51,666 nucleotides of DNA, taken from positions 1 through 51,666 of the forward strand of contig CAAFWD010000233.1 in the NCBI GenBank assembly GCA_900766645.1, given 5' to 3'. A program made the position numbers and the translations under genes. The DNA is from an uncultured Cetobacterium sp. GTDB taxonomy: Bacteria; Fusobacteriota; Fusobacteriia; Fusobacteriales; Fusobacteriaceae. Below, one piece after another: positions 8,807 through 16,740 of the stretch (its first letter is position 1; every line of letters begins with the position of its first letter). The notes under the pieces were generated by a model, which saw nothing but the letters and a program-made list of their open reading frames with translations, was not told the origin of the DNA and did not search any database.

Positions 8807-9676
8807 TTAATTAAAATTTAATGCCAATGCAACTGCCCCAAGTAATCCTGCATTATCTCCTAAATCTGGATAAACAATATACTCATCAATATTATCTAGA
8901 ATTTCCTTTGTTTGCACGTAACCATTTAAAAGTTCTTTTACGTTTTTTCTTATTAAAGGGAAAAGTTGTTGCTGTTTCATAACTCCTCCACCTAAAATTA
9001 TTTTTTCTGGTGATAAAATCAGAATATAATTCATTAGAGCTTGAGCAATATAATATGCTTCTAACTCCCAAGCTTTATGATCTACAGGAAGTTCATATCC
9101 TTTCATCCCCCATCTTTCCTCTATAGCTGGACCTGCTGCCATTCCCTCGAAACAATCTCCATGAAACGGACATTTCCCTTTATAATTATCCTCAGGATGT
9201 CTTTTAACTAAAATGTGCCCCATCTCAGGATGTAGCATTCCATGAACCATACTTCCAGAAACTATAGCTCCTCCACCTATTCCTGTTCCAATAGTTAAAT
9301 AAATACAATTTTTTAACCCTTTAGCAGCTCCCCAAGTTGCCTCTCCCAATGCAGCTCCATTTACATCAGTACTAAATACCATAGGAACATCAAAATATTT
9401 TTTCAACTCCCCAATTATATTATAGTCACTCCAATTTGGTTTTGGAGTTTTTGTTATATATCCATAAGTTTCAGAATTTAAATCTGGATCAATAGGTCCA
9501 AAAGATCCTACTCCAAGCCTTTCAATATTTTTATCTTTAAAAAATTCAATAACATTATCCAATGTTTTTTCTGGAGTTTCTGTTGGAAAACTAATTCTTT
9601 CTAAAATTTCTCCATTTTCATTTCCTATTCCACAAACGAACTTTGTTCCTCCTGCTTCAATTGCTCCTATTCTCAT
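8807..9676 (-). CDS. ROK-family sugar kinase (fructokinase type)
   Basis: The 289-residue kinase carries the ROK ATP-binding start AIEAGGTKFVCGIG, the phosphate loop YLTIGTGIGGGAIV and the zinc-site segment EMGHILVKRHP...CPFHGDCFEG. The latter is characteristic of YdhR/GmuE/ScrK-type fructokinases. It probably phosphorylates fructose or a related hexose that enters unphosphorylated. The start at ATG 9676 is chosen because GGAGGG sits six to eleven bases upstream. A GTG at 9688 would overlap that site. It is followed by the secreted-protein gene and preceded by the ROK regulator, both on the same strand. The substrate is not fixed by sequence alone. Confidence 0.88.
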   Translation of the reverse strand: MRIGAIEAGGTKFVCGIGNENGEILERISFPTETPEKTLDNVIEFFKDKNIERLGVGSFGPIDPDLNSETYGYITKTPKPNWSDYNIIGELKKYFDVPMVFSTDVNGAALGEATWGAAKGLKNCIYLTIGTGIGGGAIVSGSMVHGMLHPEMGHILVKRHPEDNYKGKCPFHGDCFEGMAAGPAIEERWGMKGYELPVDHKAWELEAYYIAQALMNYILILSPEKIILGGGVMKQQQLFPLIRKNVKELLNGYVQTKEILDNIDEYIVYPDLGDNAGLLGAVALALNFN

Positions 9677-9712
9677 AATACCCTCCACTTTATATTTTCA
9701 TTCTTAATATAG

Positions 9713-9722
9713 TAAACGATAT
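9713..9722. promoter_or_regulatory. Candidate ROK-regulator half-site upstream of the kinase
   Basis: TAAACGATAT occurs here, 36 bp upstream of the kinase start, and again at 10882-10891 upstream of the regulator gene. The shared 10-mer in both promoter regions is a candidate recognition half-site. Confidence 0.4.
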
Positions 9723-9749
9723 TTTTCAAACTATTTCAATAGTTAAAAT

Positions 9750-10805
9750 TTATAAAATATCATCAATTATTGGAATAAGGCCAGCTCCAATAACTCCACC
9801 TGTATCTTTTAGTTCAGAAAATAGAATAGTTTCCCTATCCCTAAAAAATATATTTTCCTTATAAACTTCATCAATCAATCTAGTTTTTATAAGCTTTTCA
9901 TACTTAGTTATTTTCCCTGTGATAATTATTTTTTCTGGGTTATATAAAAAGATAATATTTTTTATTCCAACAGATAGATATTTTAAATAATCTTCCATAT
10001 TTTTTTCTGATATCTCATTTATATTTGAATAAAGGTTCCAGCACCCTCTATTTCCACACTCACAGAATTTTCCATTTAAATCTAAAGACATATGTTCAAC
10101 TCTTGCTGCTTTAAAATGAAAATCCCCATATTTTTCTTGTTCAAAAAAACTGCTCATAGTAATTGTTTCATTAATATTTAAAACGATATACTCTGAAAAA
10201 TCTCTTCCCATTCCTAAAAATTTTTCAGAAAGAGCACTTAAATTCCCTTCGTTATCAACAATAACTTTTAAATTTAAATCTGTAAAAATACTTTTGAATT
10301 CTTCAAGATCAAACCATAATTTCCCACTTATTTCTAAAATAGATTTTTTTTCATCCACAACCCCAGGAATAGAAACTCCAACTCCTAAAATTTTTTTTCT
10401 ATCCTTCTCGTCCATTCTAGATAAAAAATTTCTAAGTTCGCTTGAAACTATATTCAATATGTTTTTCCCAACATCCTTATCTTTTATAAGTACATCCCTT
10501 AAAATACTTCCCTTTTCATTTACTAAAATAATTTCTAAACTTTCCTTTGATATTTTAATACCCACTCCATAATTTGAATCTATTTTTAAACTATAGCTTT
10601 GAGCTTTCCTTCCTGTACTTTTTCCTATTTTCATATCTTCCACAAGTATTTCTTTTTCTAAAAATTTGTTGAAAATACTTTTAACTGTTGGGAAGGTTAA
10701 CCCTAAAACTTTAGCTGTATCTGCAATCGATAACTCTTTTGAGTTTTGATATATATAGTTTAATATCTTTTTTTCATTGCTCTCTTTAATATTTTTTTGA
10801 TACAT
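9750..10805 (-). CDS. ROK-family transcriptional repressor (NagC/XylR/Mlc type)
   Basis: The 351-residue protein has an N-terminal winged helix-turn-helix (about residues 10-60, LSIADTAKVLGLTFPTVKSIFNKF). A ROK sugar-sensing domain follows, with GVGVSIPGVVD, the zinc motif CECGNRGCW (about 245-253) and a weakened ATP loop, typical of ROK repressors. It is encoded 73 bp upstream of the ROK kinase on the same strand and probably controls that gene and itself in response to a sugar or phosphosugar. TAAACGATAT motifs in both upstream regions fit autoregulation. AGGGGAG precedes the ATG. Confidence 0.85.
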   Translation of the reverse strand: MYQKNIKESNEKKILNYIYQNSKELSIADTAKVLGLTFPTVKSIFNKFLEKEILVEDMKIGKSTGRKAQSYSLKIDSNYGVGIKISKESLEIILVNEKGSILRDVLIKDKDVGKNILNIVSSELRNFLSRMDEKDRKKILGVGVSIPGVVDEKKSILEISGKLWFDLEEFKSIFTDLNLKVIVDNEGNLSALSEKFLGMGRDFSEYIVLNINETITMSSFFEQEKYGDFHFKAARVEHMSLDLNGKFCECGNRGCWNLYSNINEISEKNMEDYLKYLSVGIKNIIFLYNPEKIIITGKITKYEKLIKTRLIDEVYKENIFFRDRETILFSELKDTGGVIGAGLIPIIDDIL

Positions 10806-10863
10806 AAGCTCCCCTTTTTAAAATCATTTTATTTTATTAAATATATATACCTTATTTTAAATG

Positions 10864-10891
10864 TTATCGTCAATATATTAATAAACGATAT
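10864..10891. promoter_or_regulatory. Candidate ROK operator in the regulator/hutU divergent region
   Basis: TATCGT (10865-10870) and ACGATA (10885-10890) form an inverted repeat with a 14-base AT spacer. It includes the second copy of TAAACGATAT. It lies about 60 bp upstream of the ROK regulator start and could also influence hutU. Confidence 0.4.
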
Positions 10892-10933
10892 ATAAATATA
10901 ATCCCTATATTTTATAATATATATTTTATTTTT

Positions 10934-10962
10934 TTGAGGTTTCAAGGTATTAAAAGTATTAC
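10934..10962 (+). promoter_or_regulatory. Putative hutU promoter
   Basis: TTGAGG, a 17-base spacer and TATTAC resemble a sigma-70 promoter about 45 bp upstream of the hutU start. The match is moderate. Confidence 0.4.
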
Positions 10963-11006
10963 TAAAATAGTTTTTAAAATGATTTTAAAATATATGGAGG
11001 ATGATT

Positions 11007-13022
11007 ATGATTAATAAAGATATTTACAATGCTATGACTATCAAATTAACTGCAGAAGACATCCCTATGGTGATACCTAGAATTGAACCAAAAGTAAGAA
11101 GAGCCCCTAAAAGAGTTGTTCATTTAGAAAAAGATGAAATTGCTTTAGCTCTAAGAAATGCATTAAGATATATTCCAGAAGAATTTCATGAGATGTTAGC
11201 ACCTGAGTTTTTAGAGGAGTTAAAAACTCATGGAAGAATTTATGGATATAGATTTAGACCAGAAGGAAACATTCACGGAAAACCAATTTTTGAATATAAA
11301 GGTAATTGTACTGATGCTAAAGCTATTCAAGTTATGATTGATAATAACTTAGATTTTGATATAGCACTTTATCCTTATGAACTTGTTACTTATGGAGAAA
11401 CTGGACAAGTTTGTCAAAACTGGATGCAATATAGACTTATCAAAAAATATTTAGAAAATATGACTATGGACCAAACTTTAGTTATGGCTTCTGGTCATCC
11501 AACTGGACTTTTCAAATCTCATCCATCTGCACCAAGAGTAATTATTACTAATGGACTTATGATTGGAGCCTTTGATGACTATGATAACTGGGCAAGAGGA
11601 GCTGCACTTGGAGTTGCAAACTACGGACAAATGACAGCTGGTGGTTGGATGTATATTGGTCCTCAAGGGATTGTTCATGGAACTTATTCAACTATTTTAA
11701 ATGCTGGTAGATTGTTCTGTGGAGTTCCAGCTGATGGAGATCTAGCAGGAAAACTTTTTGTTACATCTGGTCTTGGTGGAATGAGTGGAGCTCAGGGTAA
11801 AGCTACTGTTATAGCTAAAGGTGTTTCAATAATCGCTGAGGTTGATATTTCTAGAATCAAAACAAGATTAGAACAAGGATGGGTTAATAAAATAACTGAA
11901 ACTCCAGAAGATGCCTTTAATTTGGCTAAAGAAAAAATGGAATCTAAAACACCGTACGCTATTGCTTTTCATGGAAATATTGTAGACTTATTAGAGTATG
12001 CTGTTGAAAAAAATGTGCATATAGATCTTTTATCAGACCAAACATCTTGTCATGCTGTTTATGACGGCGGATACTGTCCTGCTGGAATAACTTTCGAAGA
12101 AAGAACTAGACTTTTAGCAGAGGATAGAACAACTTTTAATAAATTAGTTGATGAAACTTTAAGAAGACATTACAATGTTGTTAAATCTTTAACTGATAGA
12201 GGAGTATACTTCTTTGACTATGGAAATAGTTTCTTAAAATCTTTATATGATATTGGGATTACAGAGATTTCTAAAAACGGTAGAGATGATAAAGGTGGAT
12301 TTATATTCCCATCATATGTTGAGGATATTTTAGGTCCTGAATTATTTGATTACGGTTATGGACCGTTTAGATGGGTTTGTTTATCTGGTAAAAAAGAGGA
12401 TCTTTTAAAAACTGACCAAGCTGCTCTTGAATTAGTTGATCCTAATAGAAGATACCAAGATAGAGATAACTATATGTGGATTAAAGATGCTGATAAAAAT
12501 GGACTTGTTGTTGGAACTCAAGCAAGAATATTCTACCAAGATGCCATGAGTAGAACTCATATTGCACTTAAATTTAATGACATGGTTAGAAAGGGAGAGA
12601 TTGGCCCTGTAATGCTTGGAAGAGATCATCATGATGTTTCTGGAACTGATTCTCCATTTAGAGAAACTTCGAATATTAAAGATGGAAGTAACATAATGGC
12701 TGATATGGCAACTCAATGTTTTGCTGGAAATGCTGCTAGAGGTATGACAATGATAGCTCTTCACAATGGTGGAGGAGTTGGAATTGGAAAATCTATAAAC
12801 GGTGGATTTGGTATGGTTCTAGACGGAAGTAGAAGAGTGGATGAAATACTAATGCAAGCTATGCCTTGGGATGTTATGGGTGGAGTTGCTAGAAGAGCTT
12901 GGGCTAGAAATCCACATTCAATAGAGACTGTTATTGAATATAACAACAATAATCATGGAACAGATCATATTACACTACCTTATATCGCTAGTGACGATCT
13001 GATAGAAAAATTAATTAAATAA
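11007..13022 (+). CDS. hutU: Urocanate hydratase (long form)
   Basis: The 671-residue enzyme converts urocanate to 4-imidazolone-5-propionate, the second step of histidine degradation, using tightly bound NAD+. The NAD site is visible as TSGLGGMSGAQGKA (about 250-265). Also present are YGETGQVCQNWMQY, SDQTSCHAVYDGGYCPAG and, near the C-terminus, DMATQCFAGNAARGM. The length is that of the long urocanases of fusobacteria and some Firmicutes rather than the 550-residue form. ATG 11007 is preferred over 11001 because GGAGG ends at 11000. hutG follows 19 bp later. hutH and hutI are not in the window, so the pathway is completed elsewhere. Confidence 0.96.
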   Translation: MINKDIYNAMTIKLTAEDIPMVIPRIEPKVRRAPKRVVHLEKDEIALALRNALRYIPEEFHEMLAPEFLEELKTHGRIYGYRFRPEGNIHGKPIFEYKGNCTDAKAIQVMIDNNLDFDIALYPYELVTYGETGQVCQNWMQYRLIKKYLENMTMDQTLVMASGHPTGLFKSHPSAPRVIITNGLMIGAFDDYDNWARGAALGVANYGQMTAGGWMYIGPQGIVHGTYSTILNAGRLFCGVPADGDLAGKLFVTSGLGGMSGAQGKATVIAKGVSIIAEVDISRIKTRLEQGWVNKITETPEDAFNLAKEKMESKTPYAIAFHGNIVDLLEYAVEKNVHIDLLSDQTSCHAVYDGGYCPAGITFEERTRLLAEDRTTFNKLVDETLRRHYNVVKSLTDRGVYFFDYGNSFLKSLYDIGITEISKNGRDDKGGFIFPSYVEDILGPELFDYGYGPFRWVCLSGKKEDLLKTDQAALELVDPNRRYQDRDNYMWIKDADKNGLVVGTQARIFYQDAMSRTHIALKFNDMVRKGEIGPVMLGRDHHDVSGTDSPFRETSNIKDGSNIMADMATQCFAGNAARGMTMIALHNGGGVGIGKSINGGFGMVLDGSRRVDEILMQAMPWDVMGGVARRAWARNPHSIETVIEYNNNNHGTDHITLPYIASDDLIEKLIK

Positions 13023-13041
13023 AATATCAAGGAGAAATATT

Positions 13042-13986
13042 ATGGATTGGACAGGAAGAATTGATGGAGAGGAACTTGATGTTCTACGTATACACCAAGT
13101 TATTAAAGTTAGAAGTTTTTTGGAACTTTTAAAAGTTGACGAAAATGAAAAAAAAGTTTGTTTTGTAAGTTTTGATTCTGATGAGGGAGTTCGTAGAAAT
13201 TCTGGAAGATTAGGAGCTAAAGAGGGATGGGTGCATATGAAAAAAGCTCTTTCAGGTTTTCCAATTTTTATAGAGGATCTTAATTTTTATGATCTTGAAT
13301 CACCAATTGAAGTTATTGGACGTGATTTAGAAAGTGCTCATGCTGAACTTTCAGATGTAGTTACTGCTTTAAAAAGGAAAAACTTTTTAGTTGTAGTTTT
13401 AGGTGGAGGTCACGATATTGCTTATGGTACTTATTGTGGTATTTTAAATTACGCATTGGAGAAAAATCCAACTCCAAATATTGGTATCATAAATTTTGAT
13501 GCTCATTTTGATATGAGAGATTACTCCAACGGTAGAAACTCTGGAACAATGTTTTTACAAATTGCTGATGATTGTCAAAAACAAAATATTAAATTTGATT
13601 ATAATGTTTTCGGAATTCAAAAGTTTTCAAATACAAAACGACTTTTTGATACAGCTGATAAATTTGGTGTAAAATACTTCTTTGCCGACGAGATAAGATA
13701 TCTTCCAACTGATCATGTTTTCTCTATTTTAAAAAGAAATGATTATGTACACTTATCTCTTTGTACAGATGTTTTTCATGTAACATCTGCACCAGGAGTT
13801 AGTGCTCCACAAACTTTTGGAGTAAATCCTAGAAATGCTATGCCGTTTCTAAAAACAATTGCAACTTACTCTAAAAATTTAACTATAGATGTTGCAGAAA
13901 TTAATCCAGCTTTTGATTATGATGATAGAACTTCTAGACTTATGGCAAACATAATTTATGAGTTAATTCTGTGTCATTTTGAATAA
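13042..13986 (+). CDS. hutG: Formimidoylglutamase (arginase/ureohydrolase fold)
   Basis: The 314-residue protein belongs to the Mn2+ ureohydrolase superfamily. It has VVVLGGGHDIAYG (about 113-125), INFDAHFDMRDY (about 151-162) and LCTDVFHVTSAPGVSAPQ (about 230-247). Together with hutU, it should hydrolyse N-formimino-glutamate to glutamate and formamide, finishing histidine degradation without tetrahydrofolate. In the last motif, the first Asp of the usual metal pair appears as Cys if aligned from APGVSAP. The second Asp is kept. AAGGAG lies before the ATG. It forms an operon with hutU. Confusion with agmatinase or arginase is unlikely because of the context and the APGVSAPQ signature. Confidence 0.9.
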   Translation: MDWTGRIDGEELDVLRIHQVIKVRSFLELLKVDENEKKVCFVSFDSDEGVRRNSGRLGAKEGWVHMKKALSGFPIFIEDLNFYDLESPIEVIGRDLESAHAELSDVVTALKRKNFLVVVLGGGHDIAYGTYCGILNYALEKNPTPNIGIINFDAHFDMRDYSNGRNSGTMFLQIADDCQKQNIKFDYNVFGIQKFSNTKRLFDTADKFGVKYFFADEIRYLPTDHVFSILKRNDYVHLSLCTDVFHVTSAPGVSAPQTFGVNPRNAMPFLKTIATYSKNLTIDVAEINPAFDYDDRTSRLMANIIYELILCHFE

Positions 13987-14011
13987 CAAAACCCTTAAAA
14001 CCAATCTATAC

Positions 14012-14040
14012 TTGAATTTTCTTAAATTTTGCTTTATAAT
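14012..14040 (+). promoter_or_regulatory. Promoter of yjdM
   Basis: TTGAAT, a 17-base spacer and a perfect TATAAT lie 59 bp upstream of the chosen start. Confidence 0.65.
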
Positions 14041-14098
14041 ATAAAACAGCTTATAAATTTTTTGAGTTAATATTTTTAATAGAATGGAGTATAGAATT

Positions 14099-14440
14099 AT
14101 GATGAATTTACCAAATTGTCCTAAGTGTAACTCTGAGTACACATATGAGGATGGAAATCTATTAGTTTGCCCAGAGTGTGCTTACGAGTGGACTTTAGAA
14201 TCAGAAGCTGAGGAAGCTGAAGAAACAAAAGTTATAAAAGATGCTAACGGAAATATCTTACAAGATGGAGATACAGTTACTGTTATCAAAGATCTTAAAG
14301 TAAAAGGAAGTTCTTTAGTTGTAAAAATTGGAACTAAAGTTAAAAACATCCGTTTAGTTGATGGAGACCACGATATCGATTGTAGAATTGATGGAATTGG
14401 ATCTATGAAATTAAAATCTGAGTTCGTTAAAAAAATCTAA
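14099..14440 (+). CDS. yjdM: YjdM/PhnA-family zinc-ribbon protein
   Basis: A protein of about 113 residues. It has an N-terminal zinc ribbon (CPKC...CPEC), an acidic linker (EAEEAEE) and the conserved C-terminal domain with VIKDANGNILQDGDTVTVIKDLKVKG and the IDCRIDGIGSMKLKSEFVKK ending. That is the whole PhnA/YjdM architecture at normal length. Despite the older phosphonate name, the molecular role is not settled. The start is ATG 14099 (or 14102), because GGAG at 14086-14089 would overlap an ATG at 14084. It is a single-gene unit with its own promoter and terminator. Confidence 0.92.
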   Translation: MMNLPNCPKCNSEYTYEDGNLLVCPECAYEWTLESEAEEAEETKVIKDANGNILQDGDTVTVIKDLKVKGSSLVVKIGTKVKNIRLVDGDHDIDCRIDGIGSMKLKSEFVKKI

Positions 14441-14459
14441 TAGAACTTTTAATTTAAAA

Positions 14460-14485
14460 CTGCTAGTGTTTGCTAGCAGTTTTTT
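14460..14485 (+). terminator. Intrinsic terminator of yjdM
   Basis: CTGCTAG and CTAGCAG form a 7-bp stem with a 6-base loop, directly followed by six T residues. Confidence 0.9.
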
Positions 14486-14510
14486 ATTTTAAAATTTTAT
14501 TAAATACAGA

Positions 14511-14541
14511 TTGCTTTTTAAGAATAAAAGAAGTATATACT
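14511..14541 (+). promoter_or_regulatory. Putative promoter of the peptide-binding lipoprotein gene
   Basis: TTGCTT is followed by TATATA after 17 bases or TATACT after 19 bases. It lies 43 bp upstream of the start codon. Confidence 0.4.
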
Positions 14542-14583
14542 ACCAATAGCTTTTTTTGAGCTAAAATTTTTGGGGAGGGATAT

Positions 14584-16089
14584 ATGAAAAAAATTTTATT
14601 AATTTTACTTGGAAGCTTTTTATTTCTTAGTTGTGGAAATGAGAAAAAAGTGGAAAAGAATGATACTCTTCAGTTTGCTCAAGGTTCAGAACTTAGAACA
14701 TTAGATCCACACTCTGCAACAGATATTTATTCTAGAAGAGTATTAGCAAATATTTTCGACCGTCTTGTTGAAAAAAATGAGGAGCTTGTTATTGTTCCTG
14801 GAATTGCTGAAAGTTGGAAAGATGAAAGTGAAAATAGAAGAGTTTTTTATTTGAGAAAAGATATAAAATTTCATGATGGTACTCCTTTAACTTCTAAAGA
14901 TGTAAAATATAGTCTTGAAAAGGCAACAAAATCACCTTCTGTTGGTACTCTTTATAATCTAATTGAAAAAGTAGAAACTCCTGATGACTATACAGTTGTT
15001 ATTGTTACAAAAGAACCTTTTGGAGCTCTTCTTCATCACCTAAGCCATATCACTGCTTCTATTATGAGTGAAAAATATAATACTTCTAATCCTGACCATC
15101 ATTTATCACCAATGGGAACTGGTCCATATAAATTTGTAGAATGGAAAAGTGGAGATAGAGTTATTCTTACTAGATTTGATGATTATTTTAGAGGACCTGC
15201 TAAAATTAAAAATGTTCATGTAAGAAATGTTCCAGAAGAAAATAGTAGAGTAATTGGTTTACAAACTGGTGAAATACATGTTTCAATGGATATTACATCT
15301 ATTGCCAGAACATCTATTTTAGAAGATGAAAAATTAAAACTTTATGAAAAAAGTGGGCTAGGTGTATCTTATCTTGGATTAAATACTGGAAATGGTATTT
15401 TACAAGATAAAAAACTTAGACAAGCTGTTGTTCACGCAATTGATAGAAACTCTATAATCGAAACTATTATGTACAATTCTGTTCAAAAAGCTAATAGTCT
15501 ACTTGGTCCTGGAGTTTTTGGCTACTCTAAAGATACACAAACTTTAGAATATAATCCTAAAAGATCTAAAGAACTTTTAAAAGAAGCTGGATATGAGAAT
15601 GGAATAGATCTTAGATTAATGACAACTTCAAGTGAAACAAACACTCAACTTGCAACAGTTATACAAGCTCAATTAAAAGAAGTTGGAATAAATATGAGTA
15701 TAGAGCAGCTTGAATGGGGAGCTTTCTTAACTGCAACTGGTAGTGGAGAACCTGATCTTTACTATATGGGATGGTCTAACTCCTCTGGAGATGCTGATTA
15801 TGGATTATCAGCAATGCTTCATAGTTCCATGATGGGAATGCCTGGAAATAGAAGTTTCTTTAATAACTCTGAATTTGATTCATTATTAGATGCTGGTAAA
15901 GTAGAATTAAATGTTGATAAAAGAAAAGAATACTATGCTAAGGCTCAAAATATAATGAACGATGAAGTTCCTATTTTTCCAATTTATTTTGCTCTTGCTA
16001 ATGCTGGAGTTAATGTTAATGAAATTGAAGGATATAATCAATCACCTATAAATAACCCTAATTTTTATCAATTAAACTTTAAAAACTAA
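14584..16089 (+). CDS. ABC transporter peptide-binding lipoprotein (SBP family 5)
   Basis: The 501-residue lipoprotein has a signal peptide and lipobox (LFLSC, Cys 17). A family-5 substrate-binding domain follows, with LRTLDPHSATD, YSLEKATKSPSVG, GTGPYKFVEWKSGDRV and LRQAVVHAIDRNSI, as in DppA/OppA. It should deliver dipeptides, oligopeptides or a similar solute to an inner-membrane permease. No permease or ATPase gene is near, so it is an orphan receptor. It must share a transporter encoded elsewhere, or act in sensing. A strong GGGGAGGG site precedes ATG. Confidence 0.93.
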   Translation: MKKILLILLGSFLFLSCGNEKKVEKNDTLQFAQGSELRTLDPHSATDIYSRRVLANIFDRLVEKNEELVIVPGIAESWKDESENRRVFYLRKDIKFHDGTPLTSKDVKYSLEKATKSPSVGTLYNLIEKVETPDDYTVVIVTKEPFGALLHHLSHITASIMSEKYNTSNPDHHLSPMGTGPYKFVEWKSGDRVILTRFDDYFRGPAKIKNVHVRNVPEENSRVIGLQTGEIHVSMDITSIARTSILEDEKLKLYEKSGLGVSYLGLNTGNGILQDKKLRQAVVHAIDRNSIIETIMYNSVQKANSLLGPGVFGYSKDTQTLEYNPKRSKELLKEAGYENGIDLRLMTTSSETNTQLATVIQAQLKEVGINMSIEQLEWGAFLTATGSGEPDLYYMGWSNSSGDADYGLSAMLHSSMMGMPGNRSFFNNSEFDSLLDAGKVELNVDKRKEYYAKAQNIMNDEVPIFPIYFALANAGVNVNEIEGYNQSPINNPNFYQLNFKN

Positions 16090-16146
16090 AGGTTCCCTCA
16101 AAAATGTTCTTTTTCTGTATTTTTATAGTGCCCTAAATAAATTTAT

Positions 16147-16174
16147 TTGCTATTTTTGAATAAAATGATATAAT
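16147..16174 (+). promoter_or_regulatory. Promoter of the GNAT gene
   Basis: TTGCTA, a 16-base spacer and TATAAT, leaving an untranslated leader of about 100 bases. Confidence 0.55.
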
Positions 16175-16201
16175 AAACTTCTCGTTGCAAAAAATAATCA
16201 A

Positions 16202-16241
16202 TCTAGTGAATAGGTTTAATACACACTTATATGAAACTAGA
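16202..16241 (+). promoter_or_regulatory. Inverted repeat in the GNAT leader
   Basis: TCTAGT (16202-16207) and ACTAGA (16236-16241) could close a 40-base stem-loop in the 5' leader. Internal pairing is weak. The role is unknown. Confidence 0.25.
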
Positions 16242-16280
16242 TAAAATAATCCAAATTAACATTATTATAGGAGAATTTTT

Positions 16281-16688
16281 ATGAAAATAGTTTTTGAAAA
16301 ACCAAGTATAAGTGATTATCTATCATTAAGAGAAAGAGCAGGGACAGGAGAAAAGGATGCGAACCGTGCCAGAATTGCTCTACGTAACTCTTTACTAACA
16401 GTATCAATATATGATAACGATCTTCTTGTAGGATTCGGAAGGGTTGCTGGTGATGGTGGAATTACTTATATAATCTGTGATATCATGGTAGATAAAAAAT
16501 ATCATAGAAGGGGATATGGTAATCAGATTATGATGGAGATCAATAAATATCTAGATAAACATACACATGAAGATAGTTATGTTTGCTTAATTGCAGTTGC
16601 TCCAGCTGATAAACTATATAATAGATATAATTTTGAATATCTTCCAGACCAAAAGTGTGGAATGGTTAGAAATCAAAAATATTTATAA
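16281..16688 (+). CDS. GNAT-family N-acetyltransferase
   Basis: The 135-residue protein has the GNAT acetyl-CoA core: strand IICDIMVDKKYHRRGYGNQIM with the pyrophosphate-binding RxxGxG signature (RRGYGN, about 79-84). The C-terminal LYNRYNFEYLP matches the family's motif B (Y..GF/NF). The length is normal for a minimal, single-domain acetyltransferase. The acceptor cannot be deduced. It is a single-gene unit with its own promoter and a shared terminator. AGGAG precedes ATG. Confidence 0.88.
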   Translation: MKIVFEKPSISDYLSLRERAGTGEKDANRARIALRNSLLTVSIYDNDLLVGFGRVAGDGGITYIICDIMVDKKYHRRGYGNQIMMEINKYLDKHTHEDSYVCLIAVAPADKLYNRYNFEYLPDQKCGMVRNQKYL

Positions 16689-16696
16689 TAAATTTA

Positions 16697-16730
16697 AAGA
16701 GGTTGAGAATGTACTCAACCTCTTTTTTAT
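16697..16730. terminator. Bidirectional terminator between GNAT gene and aspD
   Basis: An 11-bp perfect stem, AAGAGGTTGAG / CTCAACCTCTT, with a 6-base loop and T-rich flank. It separates the convergent GNAT gene and aspD. Confidence 0.88.
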
Positions 16731-16740
16731 TTTTTTAGAT

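Noticed and set aside
11478..12949. Minus-strand frames inside hutU
   Set aside because: They lie wholly within the well-supported urocanase gene, have no ribosome-binding sites and show no family motifs.
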